A stretch of DNA of 64,000 nt from Flagellimonas oceani (GCF_011068285.1 NZ_CP049616.1:1406501-1470500), one strand, 5' to 3'; counted from the stretch's first letter, positions 1-7,075 are shown. Translations and numbers: made by a program. Notes: a model not told the origin generated them from the letters alone.

Positions 1-270
1 ATCAAACCAGCCACCATCTTTATGCGGAAATAGGGTTTTGTATGGGATGTTACGCTCTTTTTTAGATTTGATATTGTTTCTAAATCTTACATTTTGGAAA
101 TACTTCATCTCCAATAATGGTTTCTCAATTTTCACGGCAAAATATTGGTTACATTCATCACATACCACACCAGGTCGAAGAATCAATTCTTTATTGCCTA
201 ACGATTCTGGAATGATATGCTGAATACTTGAAGACCTGCCGGACGATTTCTTGCAGAAAATACAACGCAT
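1..270 (-). CDS. HNH endonuclease, 3' part outside window
   Basis: The reading frame is open from the ATG at 270 to the window edge, giving the first 90 residues. The start carries a zinc-ribbon HNH pattern: CIFC at residues 3-6, QHIIPESLGN around His18, and a second pair, CDECN, at 37-41. This is the layout of HNH_5-type nucleases, where paired cysteines hold zinc and the His/Asn residues belong to the active site. The gene follows the 273-aa gene by 11 bp and closes a three-gene minus-strand operon with the DUF488 fusion. The specific target is unknown, and the rest of the protein cannot be seen. The nuclease family is fairly certain; a restriction or repair role is inference. Confidence 0.75.
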   Translation of the reverse strand, partial: MRCIFCKKSSGRSSSIQHIIPESLGNKELILRPGVVCDECNQYFAVKIEKPLLEMKYFQNVRFRNNIKSKKERNIPYKTLFPHKDGGWFD

Positions 271-281
271 AATTCAAAAAA

Positions 282-1103
282 TTAAAATAAGCTAGTTTGT
301 ATTTCAATACCCGGTGTGAAAGTTCCAATTATCATAAATGGATTTTTAGAACGATAATGAAATGCCTTGGTTGTGCCCAAATACAAATGCAAATCTTTTT
401 TCAAAGCAAAATAGTCGAAGTATTTCTGCCTGACTTTCTCAACGGCAACCGCTTCATTTCCTTCTGCTGCCGCAAGTGTGTTTCTAAATAGTGCTCCAAT
501 TTCCCAATCTTCAATCATCATTGTACTTGACACCCCGTTTTCATCTTCAATTACATAAGAGAATTTATATGGAAGTTTTGCCACAACCTCGAAGGGTTCT
601 TCTTCCATTTCGAATAAATTCCCTTGTTCTTGTAGCGCTTTTTGTTCATCTAATTTTTTCTTATCCCATTCGGCCGAAACTTTCTCGACTTTGAAATCGG
701 TTACCTTAGCAGGTTTAAAGACGGCTAGGGATGTGCAGATGTCCTTATCGTGTGCTTCGGCTATAAGTGCCTTGATATCCGTATAAACTTTTCCAAGAAC
801 AATTTGTTTGCGTTTATACCAATTGCCTTTGGTATCAATTGTATTCAGAAGTGTAATCGGTGTGTCAATAGTGGCCGGTCGAAAACTTTCAGGTCTAAAG
901 TCCTTGTCGTTATTTACAATATCTAATTCAATCCATTGGTATTTTGTATACTTCTCGTCCTTTTTTAGCTTCCTAAATGGTATAGGATATAGTCTTATCC
1001 AAGAACCGTCTTCTAGAAAACCTGCCGTACACACAAGTTCTCCGTATTTCGCCGAAAGGGAAGGGTAGGTTTTTACAGTGATAAGTACTTTTGTAAGCGC
1101 CAT
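282..1103 (-). CDS. Conserved protein of unknown function, DUF488-linked
   Basis: A 273-aa soluble protein without signal peptide or membrane segment. I do not recognise a named domain. The first 100 residues look like the conserved core: a VLITVKTYP stretch at about 6-14, then ELVCTAG, GSWIRLYP and, near residue 70, FRPESFRP, all of which read like a globular beta-rich domain. The C-terminal third ends with KNPFMIIGTF. It sits 4 bp downstream of the DUF488 fusion and 11 bp upstream of an HNH nuclease gene, so the three are probably co-transcribed and work together. The context hints at nucleic-acid processing or defence, but nothing in this protein itself shows a catalytic site. Confidence 0.7.
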   Translation of the reverse strand: MALTKVLITVKTYPSLSAKYGELVCTAGFLEDGSWIRLYPIPFRKLKKDEKYTKYQWIELDIVNNDKDFRPESFRPATIDTPITLLNTIDTKGNWYKRKQIVLGKVYTDIKALIAEAHDKDICTSLAVFKPAKVTDFKVEKVSAEWDKKKLDEQKALQEQGNLFEMEEEPFEVVAKLPYKFSYVIEDENGVSSTMMIEDWEIGALFRNTLAAAEGNEAVAVEKVRQKYFDYFALKKDLHLYLGTTKAFHYRSKNPFMIIGTFTPGIEIQTSLF

Positions 1104-1107
1104 TTTT

Positions 1108-1992
1108 TTAAATATGCTTCAAATCGTATTTAAAATTAGGAGACTTCTTCAAATTTTCAGCTAGGTGGGTTCTATGGCATTGACAGGTATCGGCCTCAAA
1201 ACAAGTAAGGGCAATACGCCTGTGTTTTTCCAACAAACTGAGTATAAAATTTTGACTTTCAATGGCCTCTTTTAGTACGGTCGCCTTATATTCATCGAAA
1301 AGCAAATCATAGTCTTCTTGCGTATTTAATTCTCGCCTTTTACTAGAATCAATGCCTACATCCGGAATATGGATGTACTCAATTCCCAATCGACTACAAA
1401 AACTACTTAAAGACTTTTTGCTAAAACCGTATTTCTGGCTCAAGGGGTTTCTTCTGACGTCTACAAGAAGATGGACATTGTTTTTTAGTAACCTGTTTAA
1501 GTATTCCTCTAGCGAAATACCTTCATACCCAATAGTAAATAAAACTGTAGATTCATCATTATGACGTGCAGTTACAACTCTTTCAAAAAACTTTTCTGGA
1601 AGAATTCTCTCTGCTATAATGCTATTGGTGGCATAATACGGAAAATTGATATATGTATGTTTTGTAATGACATCCGTTTTCATGCTTCCGTAAAGCTCGA
1701 AAGTTTCGTTGACAAGTTGCTTATCTACTGGGGTAAGTTCTTTATAATATTTCTTCTTTACATTAAGACTATAGGTTTTCTCTGATTCAACTAACCAATC
1801 ATGTTTTACCATAGCCGCCAAATCCGCCTTCAGAGAATACGAATAGCACCCATATCGATAAGGAACGAAATCATAGTTGGGTTCTTTCTGCATTTGGGTC
1901 AACAAAAACATAAGTTTTTGAAGACGAGTGCTTTCCAATCCATCTTCAAACTTTTCCAGTAAAGCAAAAACCAACTTTCTTCGATAAAACAT
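1108..1992 (-). CDS. Panacea-like / DUF488 fusion protein
   Basis: A 294-aa two-part protein. Residues 1-120 (RLQKLMFLL, then YRYGCYSYSLKADL) resemble the SocA/Panacea (DUF4065) helical domain known from antitoxins and mobile-element proteins; this is a pattern match, not a proven homology. Residues 150-290 are a DUF488 domain: GYEG at 155-158, DVRRNP at 178-183 and the cysteine-rich CFEADTCQCHR at 264-274, a cluster that could bind metal. The start at 1992 is the first ATG, 36 codons before the LTQMQKE stretch. It is the first gene of a minus-strand trio with the 273-aa protein and the HNH nuclease. DUF488 proteins have no settled function; the nuclease neighbour suggests nucleic-acid work. 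Confidence 0.75.
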   Translation of the reverse strand: MFYRRKLVFALLEKFEDGLESTRLQKLMFLLTQMQKEPNYDFVPYRYGCYSYSLKADLAAMVKHDWLVESEKTYSLNVKKKYYKELTPVDKQLVNETFELYGSMKTDVITKHTYINFPYYATNSIIAERILPEKFFERVVTARHNDESTVLFTIGYEGISLEEYLNRLLKNNVHLLVDVRRNPLSQKYGFSKKSLSSFCSRLGIEYIHIPDVGIDSSKRRELNTQEDYDLLFDEYKATVLKEAIESQNFILSLLEKHRRIALTCFEADTCQCHRTHLAENLKKSPNFKYDLKHI

Positions 1993-2112
1993 GATGTAAA
2001 ATTACTTATTAATAAACAAACAGAAATATCAAGGTAATTCCTTAATGAAAAAGAACTACATGAATGCAAACGTAGAATAAGCGTTTTGATTGTTATTTCG
2101 GATGTAGAATCC

Positions 2113-2135
2113 AGCGCCCTATCGGGCGCTTTTTT
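2113..2135 (+). terminator. Rho-independent terminator
   Basis: A perfect 7-bp stem AGCGCCC/GGGCGCT around a TATC loop, followed by six T. It lies in the 315-bp gap between the divergent DUF488 operon and the PRTRC operon. It would shield the PRTRC genes from rightward read-through. Apart from this hairpin and the inverted repeat at 2231-2268, I see nothing else clear in 1993-2307. Confidence 0.7.
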
Positions 2136-2230
2136 GTGGACAGGGAGAAGGAAGAAAAGGGTGGATTTTAGCCTGTTTTTACGAGGATTCCCACGGGTAT
2201 GGGCGTATCTTGAAAGAGAGTTAAGGAAGG

Positions 2231-2268
2231 AGCGGGGCAAATTAATACGGTGCAAACCAAGCCCCGCT
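2231..2268 (+). repeat. Inverted repeat upstream of PRTRC operon
   Basis: AGCGGGGC (2231-2238) and GCCCCGCT (2261-2268) are perfect 8-bp complements separated by 22 bases and followed by TTT. It ends 40 bp before the first PRTRC gene. It could be a second, large-loop terminator, or a hairpin or operator in the leader of the operon. The sequence alone does not decide which. Confidence 0.5.
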
Positions 2269-2307
2269 TTTAACTAAATTTTTTTAAGAACTATAAATAC
2301 CGTTACT

Positions 2308-2796
2308 ATGACAGACTTCTTTTCAACATTACGGCAAACGGGTATAGAACAATATGGCATAAGTGTCTCTTTTGATGGGGATTCGGTCAGCGTGTCCGTT
2401 TTGCCCAAATCGAGTGCCAAGGACAAGGCCCTCCAATCCATAAAACCGCTTACCCTACGGGGAAACGTAACGGAAGTGGACGAGAAATTCTTTCAAGTTC
2501 TTCAAAAACCATTGGAGCAGACCAAGGCACTTTTCAGAAACACCGTTGCTTTTGAAAAAGCCTTGGCGGAAACCGAACAAAAGACCCAACAGGCCAAGAA
2601 GAAAAAAGAATCGACTACCAAAAAGGTCACCGAGTTAAAGCAACTTCTAAAAGAGAAGGACTTTAACCCCATGAGCGACCATAAGAAGGCAACGGACATT
2701 GCCAACGAAATCTTGAAGATAGACCCGAACCACAAGGAAGCGCAAAAGGTCATCAAGGATATGAAAGCATACGAATCCCCAAAACTTTTTCAATGA
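2308..2796 (+). CDS. PRTRC system protein E
   Basis: A 162-aa protein matching the PRTRC protein E pattern: a short N-terminal domain (FFSTLRQTGI, then VSVSVLPKS up to about residue 60) and a charged helical middle rich in Lys, Glu and Gln (about 85-120). The C-terminus (DHKKATDIANEILKIDPNH) resembles a TPR-like helix pair. PRTRC cassettes are conserved gene sets of plasmids and integrative elements, named for their ParB-related and ThiF-related members; their job is not known. This is the first gene of the operon and overlaps protein C by an ATGA. The family call rests on both sequence pattern and neighbours. Confidence 0.8.
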   Translation: MTDFFSTLRQTGIEQYGISVSFDGDSVSVSVLPKSSAKDKALQSIKPLTLRGNVTEVDEKFFQVLQKPLEQTKALFRNTVAFEKALAETEQKTQQAKKKKESTTKKVTELKQLLKEKDFNPMSDHKKATDIANEILKIDPNHKEAQKVIKDMKAYESPKLFQ

Positions 2797-3014
2797 TGGA
2801 AATCGCAACGATAGAACGCAAGTACATCTACCAAGACGGCAACAACAATGCCATTGAGTTGGATGATTTGGATAGCCAATTGACCCATCAGCAAGTGATG
2901 GAACACTATTCGCAGATCTATGCCGAACTGACCAACGCCAATATCATGGACAAGGGCATAGTCAATGGCCATCATGAAATCCATTTCAAGACCTTGGCAG
3001 GAACAAAGGGATAG
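2793..3014 (+). CDS. PRTRC system protein C
   Basis: A 73-aa protein with the PRTRC protein C layout: an N-terminal strand (ERKYIYQDG) followed by a Leu/Asp-rich stretch, then QVMEHYSQIYAELTNA, and ending in the family-like FKTLAGTKG. Its ATG at 2793 overlaps the stop of protein E (ATGA), which points to coupled translation; a second ATG follows directly at 2796. Function unknown. Order and overlap with E, the F-like protein, B and ThiF make the assignment secure at the cassette level. Confidence 0.8.
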   Translation: MMEIATIERKYIYQDGNNNAIELDDLDSQLTHQQVMEHYSQIYAELTNANIMDKGIVNGHHEIHFKTLAGTKG

Positions 3015-3018
3015 ACCG

Positions 3019-3198
3019 ATGAACGTAGACGAATTTCTAAATCACGAAAGATGCACCCACAAACCGACACCCCTTTTATCGAAAGAACTCAAAGAGTTCC
3101 ACGCCCGATTGTTCAAGGCGGTTCAACAATCCCATTACAGGTACGGAACGCAAAGACCGAAAGTCTTGCAACCAAAGGTTTTTCCCTTTCTGACCTGA
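3019..3198 (+). CDS. Small ORF overlapping PRTRC F start
   Basis: An ATG four bases after the stop of protein C opens a 59-aa frame starting MNVDEFLNHERC and ending in KVFPFLT. Its composition (Glu, Lys, Leu, His, Phe, Tyr) looks protein-like, and its position fits the tight spacing of this operon. It overlaps the first 148 bases of the next gene in another frame. It could be a real small gene, or the true N-terminus of the next gene interrupted by a frameshift near 3186-3198. I see no canonical slippery heptamer there. Kept as uncertain. Confidence 0.35.
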   Translation: MNVDEFLNHERCTHKPTPLLSKELKEFHARLFKAVQQSHYRYGTQRPKVLQPKVFPFLT

Positions 3199-4094
3199 GC
3201 GTTCTGCCTATTCTTTCCAAGCCGATAATCGAGGACGGATCATCGGTTGATATAAAGGCACTTGCCAGTTTAATGGTGGATGCCACCCGTAACTTTTCGG
3301 GAAATATTGACGACTGGCGGTTTTCGGCATCCGATAGCTTGGATGATTTGATATTGCGATGTGCCAATCGGCTGAAAGAAAGGGCAAGAATTGACCATAT
3401 CGAAGTTTTACGGGAAGATGCCGACCTGCGCTTGGTCTTGAAACGCCATATCGGGAATCGTAGCACGGTCTATTGCATTCCGTTGCGACCCGTTATGCCC
3501 CTTCGATGGAAAAACCCTATGCTTTTTGATATACTAATGTCCTTTATCAAAAGCCTACCCTATATCAATCTTTTCCATACGGGAGAGGATAGGGTGGACT
3601 GGCTTTGGGAATATCTATTTGAGGAAGAAGCCTACCATAGGAAAAACGGGAGTGTTTTTGGTAATTGTAACTCGGTCAGGTTCTTTGGTCGCTACCAAAA
3701 GCTGTTCGACGAATACGAACCACAGGATTGGAAATTCCTTTTACTAAAATACCGTCCTCGAAAACCCCTGCACAAGGGAATCAAGGAACTGTTATCAAAA
3801 GCCGATACCATTGATTTTCGGGTGCCGTTCCGTATCGGAACAAGGGATGCCTATGAAAGTATGTTCGAGCATTGGGAATCTTTCCTGATAGTTGACGATG
3901 CGGACAGTGAATTTACCCGTTCCTATATCGAAATGCTCAACGAATGTTCCAACGAATATGACATTATTTCTGCCTATGAACTAACTACGGTCGAAAAAGG
4001 TAACCTACAGCCCTTTGAGGAAGGGTCGACCTACAAACTTAATCGATTGGAAGAATTTCTTACCGATCTCAACGAACTTTTAAGACTGCTTTGA
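3051..4094 (+). CDS. PRTRC system protein F-like
   Basis: A 347-aa soluble protein occupying the place of PRTRC protein F between C and B. It shows no motif I can tie to a reaction. A Pro/Gly-rich head (RVPRPIVQGG) is followed by an alpha/beta body with many aromatic residues and a C-terminal EFLTDLNELLRLL helix. The ATG at 3051 is the first in frame after the in-frame stop at 3012; a 59-aa frame overlaps its head, so the N-terminal 45 residues are the least certain part. Its TGA at 4092 overlaps a possible TTG start of protein B at 4091. The name is given by position, length and family memory. Confidence 0.65.
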   Translation: MHPQTDTPFIERTQRVPRPIVQGGSTIPLQVRNAKTESLATKGFSLSDLSVLPILSKPIIEDGSSVDIKALASLMVDATRNFSGNIDDWRFSASDSLDDLILRCANRLKERARIDHIEVLREDADLRLVLKRHIGNRSTVYCIPLRPVMPLRWKNPMLFDILMSFIKSLPYINLFHTGEDRVDWLWEYLFEEEAYHRKNGSVFGNCNSVRFFGRYQKLFDEYEPQDWKFLLLKYRPRKPLHKGIKELLSKADTIDFRVPFRIGTRDAYESMFEHWESFLIVDDADSEFTRSYIEMLNECSNEYDIISAYELTTVEKGNLQPFEEGSTYKLNRLEEFLTDLNELLRLL

Positions 4095-4096
4095 AC

Positions 4097-4804
4097 ATGG
4101 AACAGATTGCCAATTTACGGCCCGATGAACACTTTCTTCCAAAATTTGCCATTATCGGTTATTCCCAAGAAGAAGATTATTACAACAGGGGGCACTACTT
4201 TTCATATCACAACATCGTAGGGGCAAAGCTTACGGCAGGGATGCCGCTGACCAAGGATACCGCCCGAAACCTCTTTAGGTGTTTGGAAGGGGATTTGATA
4301 AAGTTCAGGTTTAAGGGAATGTTGCCCAAGAACCTTATTCATTTTGATTTCAAAGGAAATCTCCAACTGGTATGGTACGTCCATCCAAAACAGCACACCC
4401 TGTATTTCGATACACGAACGGGTATCGCTTCGGGAAATTATCCCTTGCCAAAACTGATCTTCAAGCTTGAAGGGAACACCCTTAAAGTCTTTGCCCTCCA
4501 TCGAAAGGATACATTGACCGACACCGTTTCATTGTACCACGCACCGTTATTGAACGTAGGGAGGCAAGGAAATGTATGTATGGGCAATGCCTCGATGGAT
4601 TATGACGGCTTTGACTATTACGAGGACATCATGGGGTTTGTCGAGCAGCAATTCTTTCGTTCCGTTTTTACGGCTACCCATCACAACAACATTGCGAAAG
4701 GGAACATTGTGGATGTAATGAAACGGAATTTCAGGAAAACATTCTTTGATGACGCTCTACTGAAAAAAAACAAATTGACCTTAAAGGATTTATATGAAAA
4801 CTAG
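4097..4804 (+). CDS. PRTRC system protein B
   Basis: About 235 aa, matching the PRTRC protein B pattern: an N-terminal stretch ending in YFSYHNIV, and later the long aromatic core (WYVHPKQHTLYF, then LPKLIFKLEGNTLKVFAL). The VCMGNASMDY segment and nearby FVEQQFFRSVFTATHHNN are also typical. I chose ATG 4097; a TTG two codons upstream at 4091 would overlap the stop of the F-like gene and is equally possible. The 3' end overlaps the ThiF gene by 11 bases. The biochemical role is unknown. Confidence 0.8.
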   Translation: MEQIANLRPDEHFLPKFAIIGYSQEEDYYNRGHYFSYHNIVGAKLTAGMPLTKDTARNLFRCLEGDLIKFRFKGMLPKNLIHFDFKGNLQLVWYVHPKQHTLYFDTRTGIASGNYPLPKLIFKLEGNTLKVFALHRKDTLTDTVSLYHAPLLNVGRQGNVCMGNASMDYDGFDYYEDIMGFVEQQFFRSVFTATHHNNIAKGNIVDVMKRNFRKTFFDDALLKKNKLTLKDLYEN

Positions 4805-5573
4805 AATTCATTTCGCTCCCAACTACTTTTACAATCCAACACATCCCATAACCATTGCATTGATCGGGGTAGGGGGTACAGGTTCCCTGATGCTGGCACG
4901 GTTGGCACGGATGGATTTTGCCCTGCGCCAAATCGGACACCCAGGTTTGCACATAATCGCCTATGATTCGGATATGGTTGAAAACAACAATGTTGGCAGA
5001 CAACTCTATGCCCTTAGTGATGTAGGGGAGTATAAAGTGGTCAATGCCGTCAATAAGGTAAATATTGCCTTTGGTCTGCAATGGGAAGGAATTCCCATGG
5101 ATGCACTTCCCGATGGCGAGGATATTCGGGCGAACATCATCATCACTTGTGTCGATAATGCCCGATTTAGAACGCTGTTATCAAAATCGCTTGCATTTCC
5201 CTTCAAGGGGTCTGAATATCAAAGCATGTTCTATTGGCTGGACATTGGCAACTGTAGGGATAGTGGGCAATTCGTGTTAGGAACTTTGTTCGAGGAAGAA
5301 CGAAATATGGAACGGGAAGATTTTGAAATGGTGGACAAACTCAAAAACATCATCGATTTTTTTCCCGATTTGGATGCCCATGACATTCCCCGTCTTCAAG
5401 GTGCGGGATGTGCCTATTCCGATAAGCTGAACGAGCAATCACTTTTCATCAACGATGTACTGGTCGCCCATGCTTCCGATTGCCTATTTCGGTTATTGTA
5501 CCACAAGCAGATTCAAAAGCATGGGGCATTTGTGAATTTGGAGAGTGGGAAGGTCAATTCGATTTTGGTCTAA
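4794..5573 (+). CDS. PRTRC system ThiF-family protein
   Basis: A 259-aa E1-like adenylation fold. The nucleotide-binding loop GVGGTGS lies at 25-31, the acidic YDSDMVE at 57-63, and the E1-type N-x-x-R-Q (NNVGRQ) at 65-70. E1/ThiF proteins adenylate the C-terminus of small ubiquitin-like or sulphur-carrier proteins. Here I see no separate catalytic-cysteine domain and no typical Gly-Gly-ended partner among the neighbours, so the substrate is open. It is the last cassette gene, overlapping protein B by 11 bp. No ParB-like, PRTRC A or PRTRC D gene lies in the window, so this is either a reduced cassette or part of one. Confidence 0.85.
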   Translation: MKTRIHFAPNYFYNPTHPITIALIGVGGTGSLMLARLARMDFALRQIGHPGLHIIAYDSDMVENNNVGRQLYALSDVGEYKVVNAVNKVNIAFGLQWEGIPMDALPDGEDIRANIIITCVDNARFRTLLSKSLAFPFKGSEYQSMFYWLDIGNCRDSGQFVLGTLFEEERNMEREDFEMVDKLKNIIDFFPDLDAHDIPRLQGAGCAYSDKLNEQSLFINDVLVAHASDCLFRLLYHKQIQKHGAFVNLESGKVNSILV

Positions 5574-5610
5574 TTGAGAATTAAAATATTGACGCTAAAA
5601 AATATCAGAC

Positions 5611-6264
5611 ATGGAAACGTTGCATTATAAAGGATATGAAATCAAAATCGAGCGGGATGATTTTCCCCAAAATCCACTTAGGGATTGGGATGGGCATGTA
5701 CTTTTTTGTCTAAACCACAAACGATATGATTTGCATAATAACACCGATTTTGATACCAATGAATTTGAGAGTTGGGAAGCTATAAGAGAAGCTATTGAAG
5801 ATGAATATTGCCCCTTGGCCATATTGTCAGTTTTCATGTACGACCACGGTGGCATTACTATTAAGACTAGCCCTTTTATTTGCTGTTGGGATAGCAGCCA
5901 AATCGGTTTTGCCTTTATAGATATTCCTACGTTGAAGCAATGGGGTTTACGGGCAGGGGATAAAACTGCCAAGGAATTGGAAGAAATGATTAGGGACAAT
6001 GTTCGGTTGTACGATGATTATTTGACGGGTAATGTATTCGGTTACTCCATTGCCGATTCCAGTGGAAATACTTTGGACAGTTGTTATGGCTATTATGGGG
6101 ATTTGGGAAAGGAAGATATGATCGGGGAAGCAAAATCAAATGATGAGCATTACTTAAGGCAAAAGATCGTTAAACACGCTATTAAAGTGAAAAGATGGAT
6201 CAGGTCACAAGTTCCATTAATATATAGGCAATCAATTGGCCAAATTCATTTTTACTCTAAATAA
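5611..6264 (+). CDS. Hypothetical protein, mobile-element type
   Basis: A 217-aa soluble acidic protein, rich in Tyr, Asp and Trp. A middle segment, SVFMYDHGGITIKTSPFICCWDS, is split by an HGG turn, and the later YDDYLTGNVFGYSI and GYYGD segments look like a beta-rich plasmid or phage accessory protein. I do not recognise a function. It lies 37 bp after the ThiF gene in the same direction and probably shares the transcript. Its composition is that of the cassette rather than of the core genes to the right. Confidence 0.6.
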   Translation: METLHYKGYEIKIERDDFPQNPLRDWDGHVLFCLNHKRYDLHNNTDFDTNEFESWEAIREAIEDEYCPLAILSVFMYDHGGITIKTSPFICCWDSSQIGFAFIDIPTLKQWGLRAGDKTAKELEEMIRDNVRLYDDYLTGNVFGYSIADSSGNTLDSCYGYYGDLGKEDMIGEAKSNDEHYLRQKIVKHAIKVKRWIRSQVPLIYRQSIGQIHFYSK

Positions 6265-6269
6265 CAAAA

Positions 6270-6596
6270 ATGAAAACAAATAAAAAGAACAGATCTAACA
6301 TCAAAGAACAGCATTACGGGACAATTCACAATTTCGTCTACCACAACGAAAGGACAGGATTATATGGTAAAAAGTTGGAAGCCTTGTACCGATTGGTGCA
6401 ATGGAAGGGAAAACCTCTTGATTTTCCGACTGACCATAAATTCTATAATGTCAAGGTTATAGAATATGCCGATAGGGATTTCATAGGTTTTATCAGAACG
6501 GGGTTTTCAAAAAAAGCTTTCTTTCCGTGTAAATTGCAGACCGTTGCGCTTCGGCTTTTGGGTAATACTGGCAAATCAAAAGCACCATTGCAATGA
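6270..6596 (+). CDS. Hypothetical protein
   Basis: A 108-aa basic protein starting KTNKKNRSNIKEQHYG. It follows the previous gene by 5 bp and overlaps the next by an ATGA (6593-6596), so the three trailing genes look like one unit. The DFPTDHKFYNVKVIEYADRD stretch and the small beta-rich body resemble the next protein slightly; both may be small accessory proteins of the element. No catalytic motif is visible. Confidence 0.5.
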   Translation: MKTNKKNRSNIKEQHYGTIHNFVYHNERTGLYGKKLEALYRLVQWKGKPLDFPTDHKFYNVKVIEYADRDFIGFIRTGFSKKAFFPCKLQTVALRLLGNTGKSKAPLQ

Positions 6597-6844
6597 CCAT
6601 GTATGCACATTTAATCACGATTTTTAGAAAAATCGACCCAGAAAAACTGTATTGGGAGTTTACCTATTTTGAGGAAAGGTCTTTTCAATCCGCAGCATTT
6701 GGGGCAAGAAAAAAAGAATTATTCAAAATTGATGGCAAATTCTACCGTGTGGATATAGTCGAAAAAATTAGCCCTTTGAAACAGCTTCCGAATTTGGTGG
6801 TCAAGCACGGTAGGCACACTATTTTTAGAGACTATGTGGAATGA
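6593..6844 (+). CDS. Hypothetical protein at element end
   Basis: An 83-aa protein (MTMYAHLITIFRKID at the start, VVKHGRHTIFRDYVE at the end). A second ATG at 6599 is an alternative start, but the ATGA overlap with the preceding stop favours 6593. It is the last gene before the direct repeat, terminator and tRNA-Met that mark the border of the accessory block. Function unknown. Confidence 0.5.
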   Translation: MTMYAHLITIFRKIDPEKLYWEFTYFEERSFQSAAFGARKKELFKIDGKFYRVDIVEKISPLKQLPNLVVKHGRHTIFRDYVE

Positions 6845-6860
6845 TAAGGAAAAACCAAAA

Positions 6861-6882
6861 ATGTTGTACATATGTTGTACAG
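6861..6882 (+). repeat. 11-bp tandem direct repeat near tRNA-Met
   Basis: ATGTTGTACAT (6861-6871) is followed at once by ATGTTGTACAG (6872-6882): ten identical bases repeated with an 11-base period, about one helical turn. Each copy contains the palindrome TGTACA. It lies between the last cassette gene and the tRNA. It could be a binding site for a recombination or regulatory protein at the element end; this is inference. Confidence 0.5.
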
Positions 6883-6890
6883 AACAAAAA

Positions 6891-6918
6891 AACCCAAGAT
6901 TTTCGTCTTGGGTTTTTT
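6891..6918 (+). terminator. Terminator, probably bidirectional
   Basis: AACCCAAGA (6891-6899) pairs perfectly with TCTTGGGTT (6906-6914) around a six-base loop, and T runs follow. On the other strand a run of T also follows the same stem, so it can end both the rightward cassette transcript and the leftward tRNA-Met transcript. Confidence 0.8.
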
Positions 6919-6930
6919 ATCATCAAAAAG

Positions 6931-7004
6931 TAGCGAGAGGGGGACTTGAACCCCCGACCTCTGGGTTATGAATCCAACGCTCTAACCACCTGAGCTACCT
7001 CGCC
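6931..7004 (-). tRNA. tRNA-Met (CAT anticodon)
   Basis: A complete 74-nt cloverleaf reading from 7004 to 6931, with the 3' CCA not encoded. The acceptor stem GGCGAGG pairs with TCTCGCT (two G-U pairs). The D-arm has TAGCTCAG...GAGC, the anticodon loop is TTCATAA, and the T-arm is GGGGG-TTCAAGT-CCCCC. Its 3' end faces the PRTRC block. A diverged partial copy lies 25 bp upstream, so this gene may have come with the element. CAT-anticodon genes can also be tRNA-Ile2 or initiator; the U-A pair (27-43 region) and the lack of three G-C pairs argue against initiator. Confidence 0.9.
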
Positions 7005-7029
7005 ATTTACTACAATATTTCAATTTTGT

Positions 7030-7075
7030 CTCCGGGTTATGAATCCGACGCTCTAACCAGCTGAGCTACCTCGCC
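7030..7075 (-). pseudogene. Truncated tRNA-Met (5' half only)
   Basis: 46 nt from 7075 to 7030 match the 5' half of a tRNA-Met through the 3' side of the anticodon stem, then the similarity stops abruptly and no T-arm follows. Against the intact copy there are only four differences. Two of them are compensatory: T-A in the anticodon stem of the intact gene is C-G here. So the fragment comes from a second, once-functional tRNA-Met, not from decay of a fresh duplicate. It is best explained as the part of the original chromosomal gene left behind when DNA was inserted. Confidence 0.75.

Noticed and set aside
2086-2277. 63-codon plus-strand frame before the PRTRC operon
   Set aside because: It crosses the terminator at 2113-2135 and has an Arg/Trp-rich, non-protein-like sequence.
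1-7000. Prophage
   Set aside because: No capsid, tail, terminase or lysis gene is visible; the PRTRC cassette and tRNA scar fit an integrative or plasmid-derived element better.
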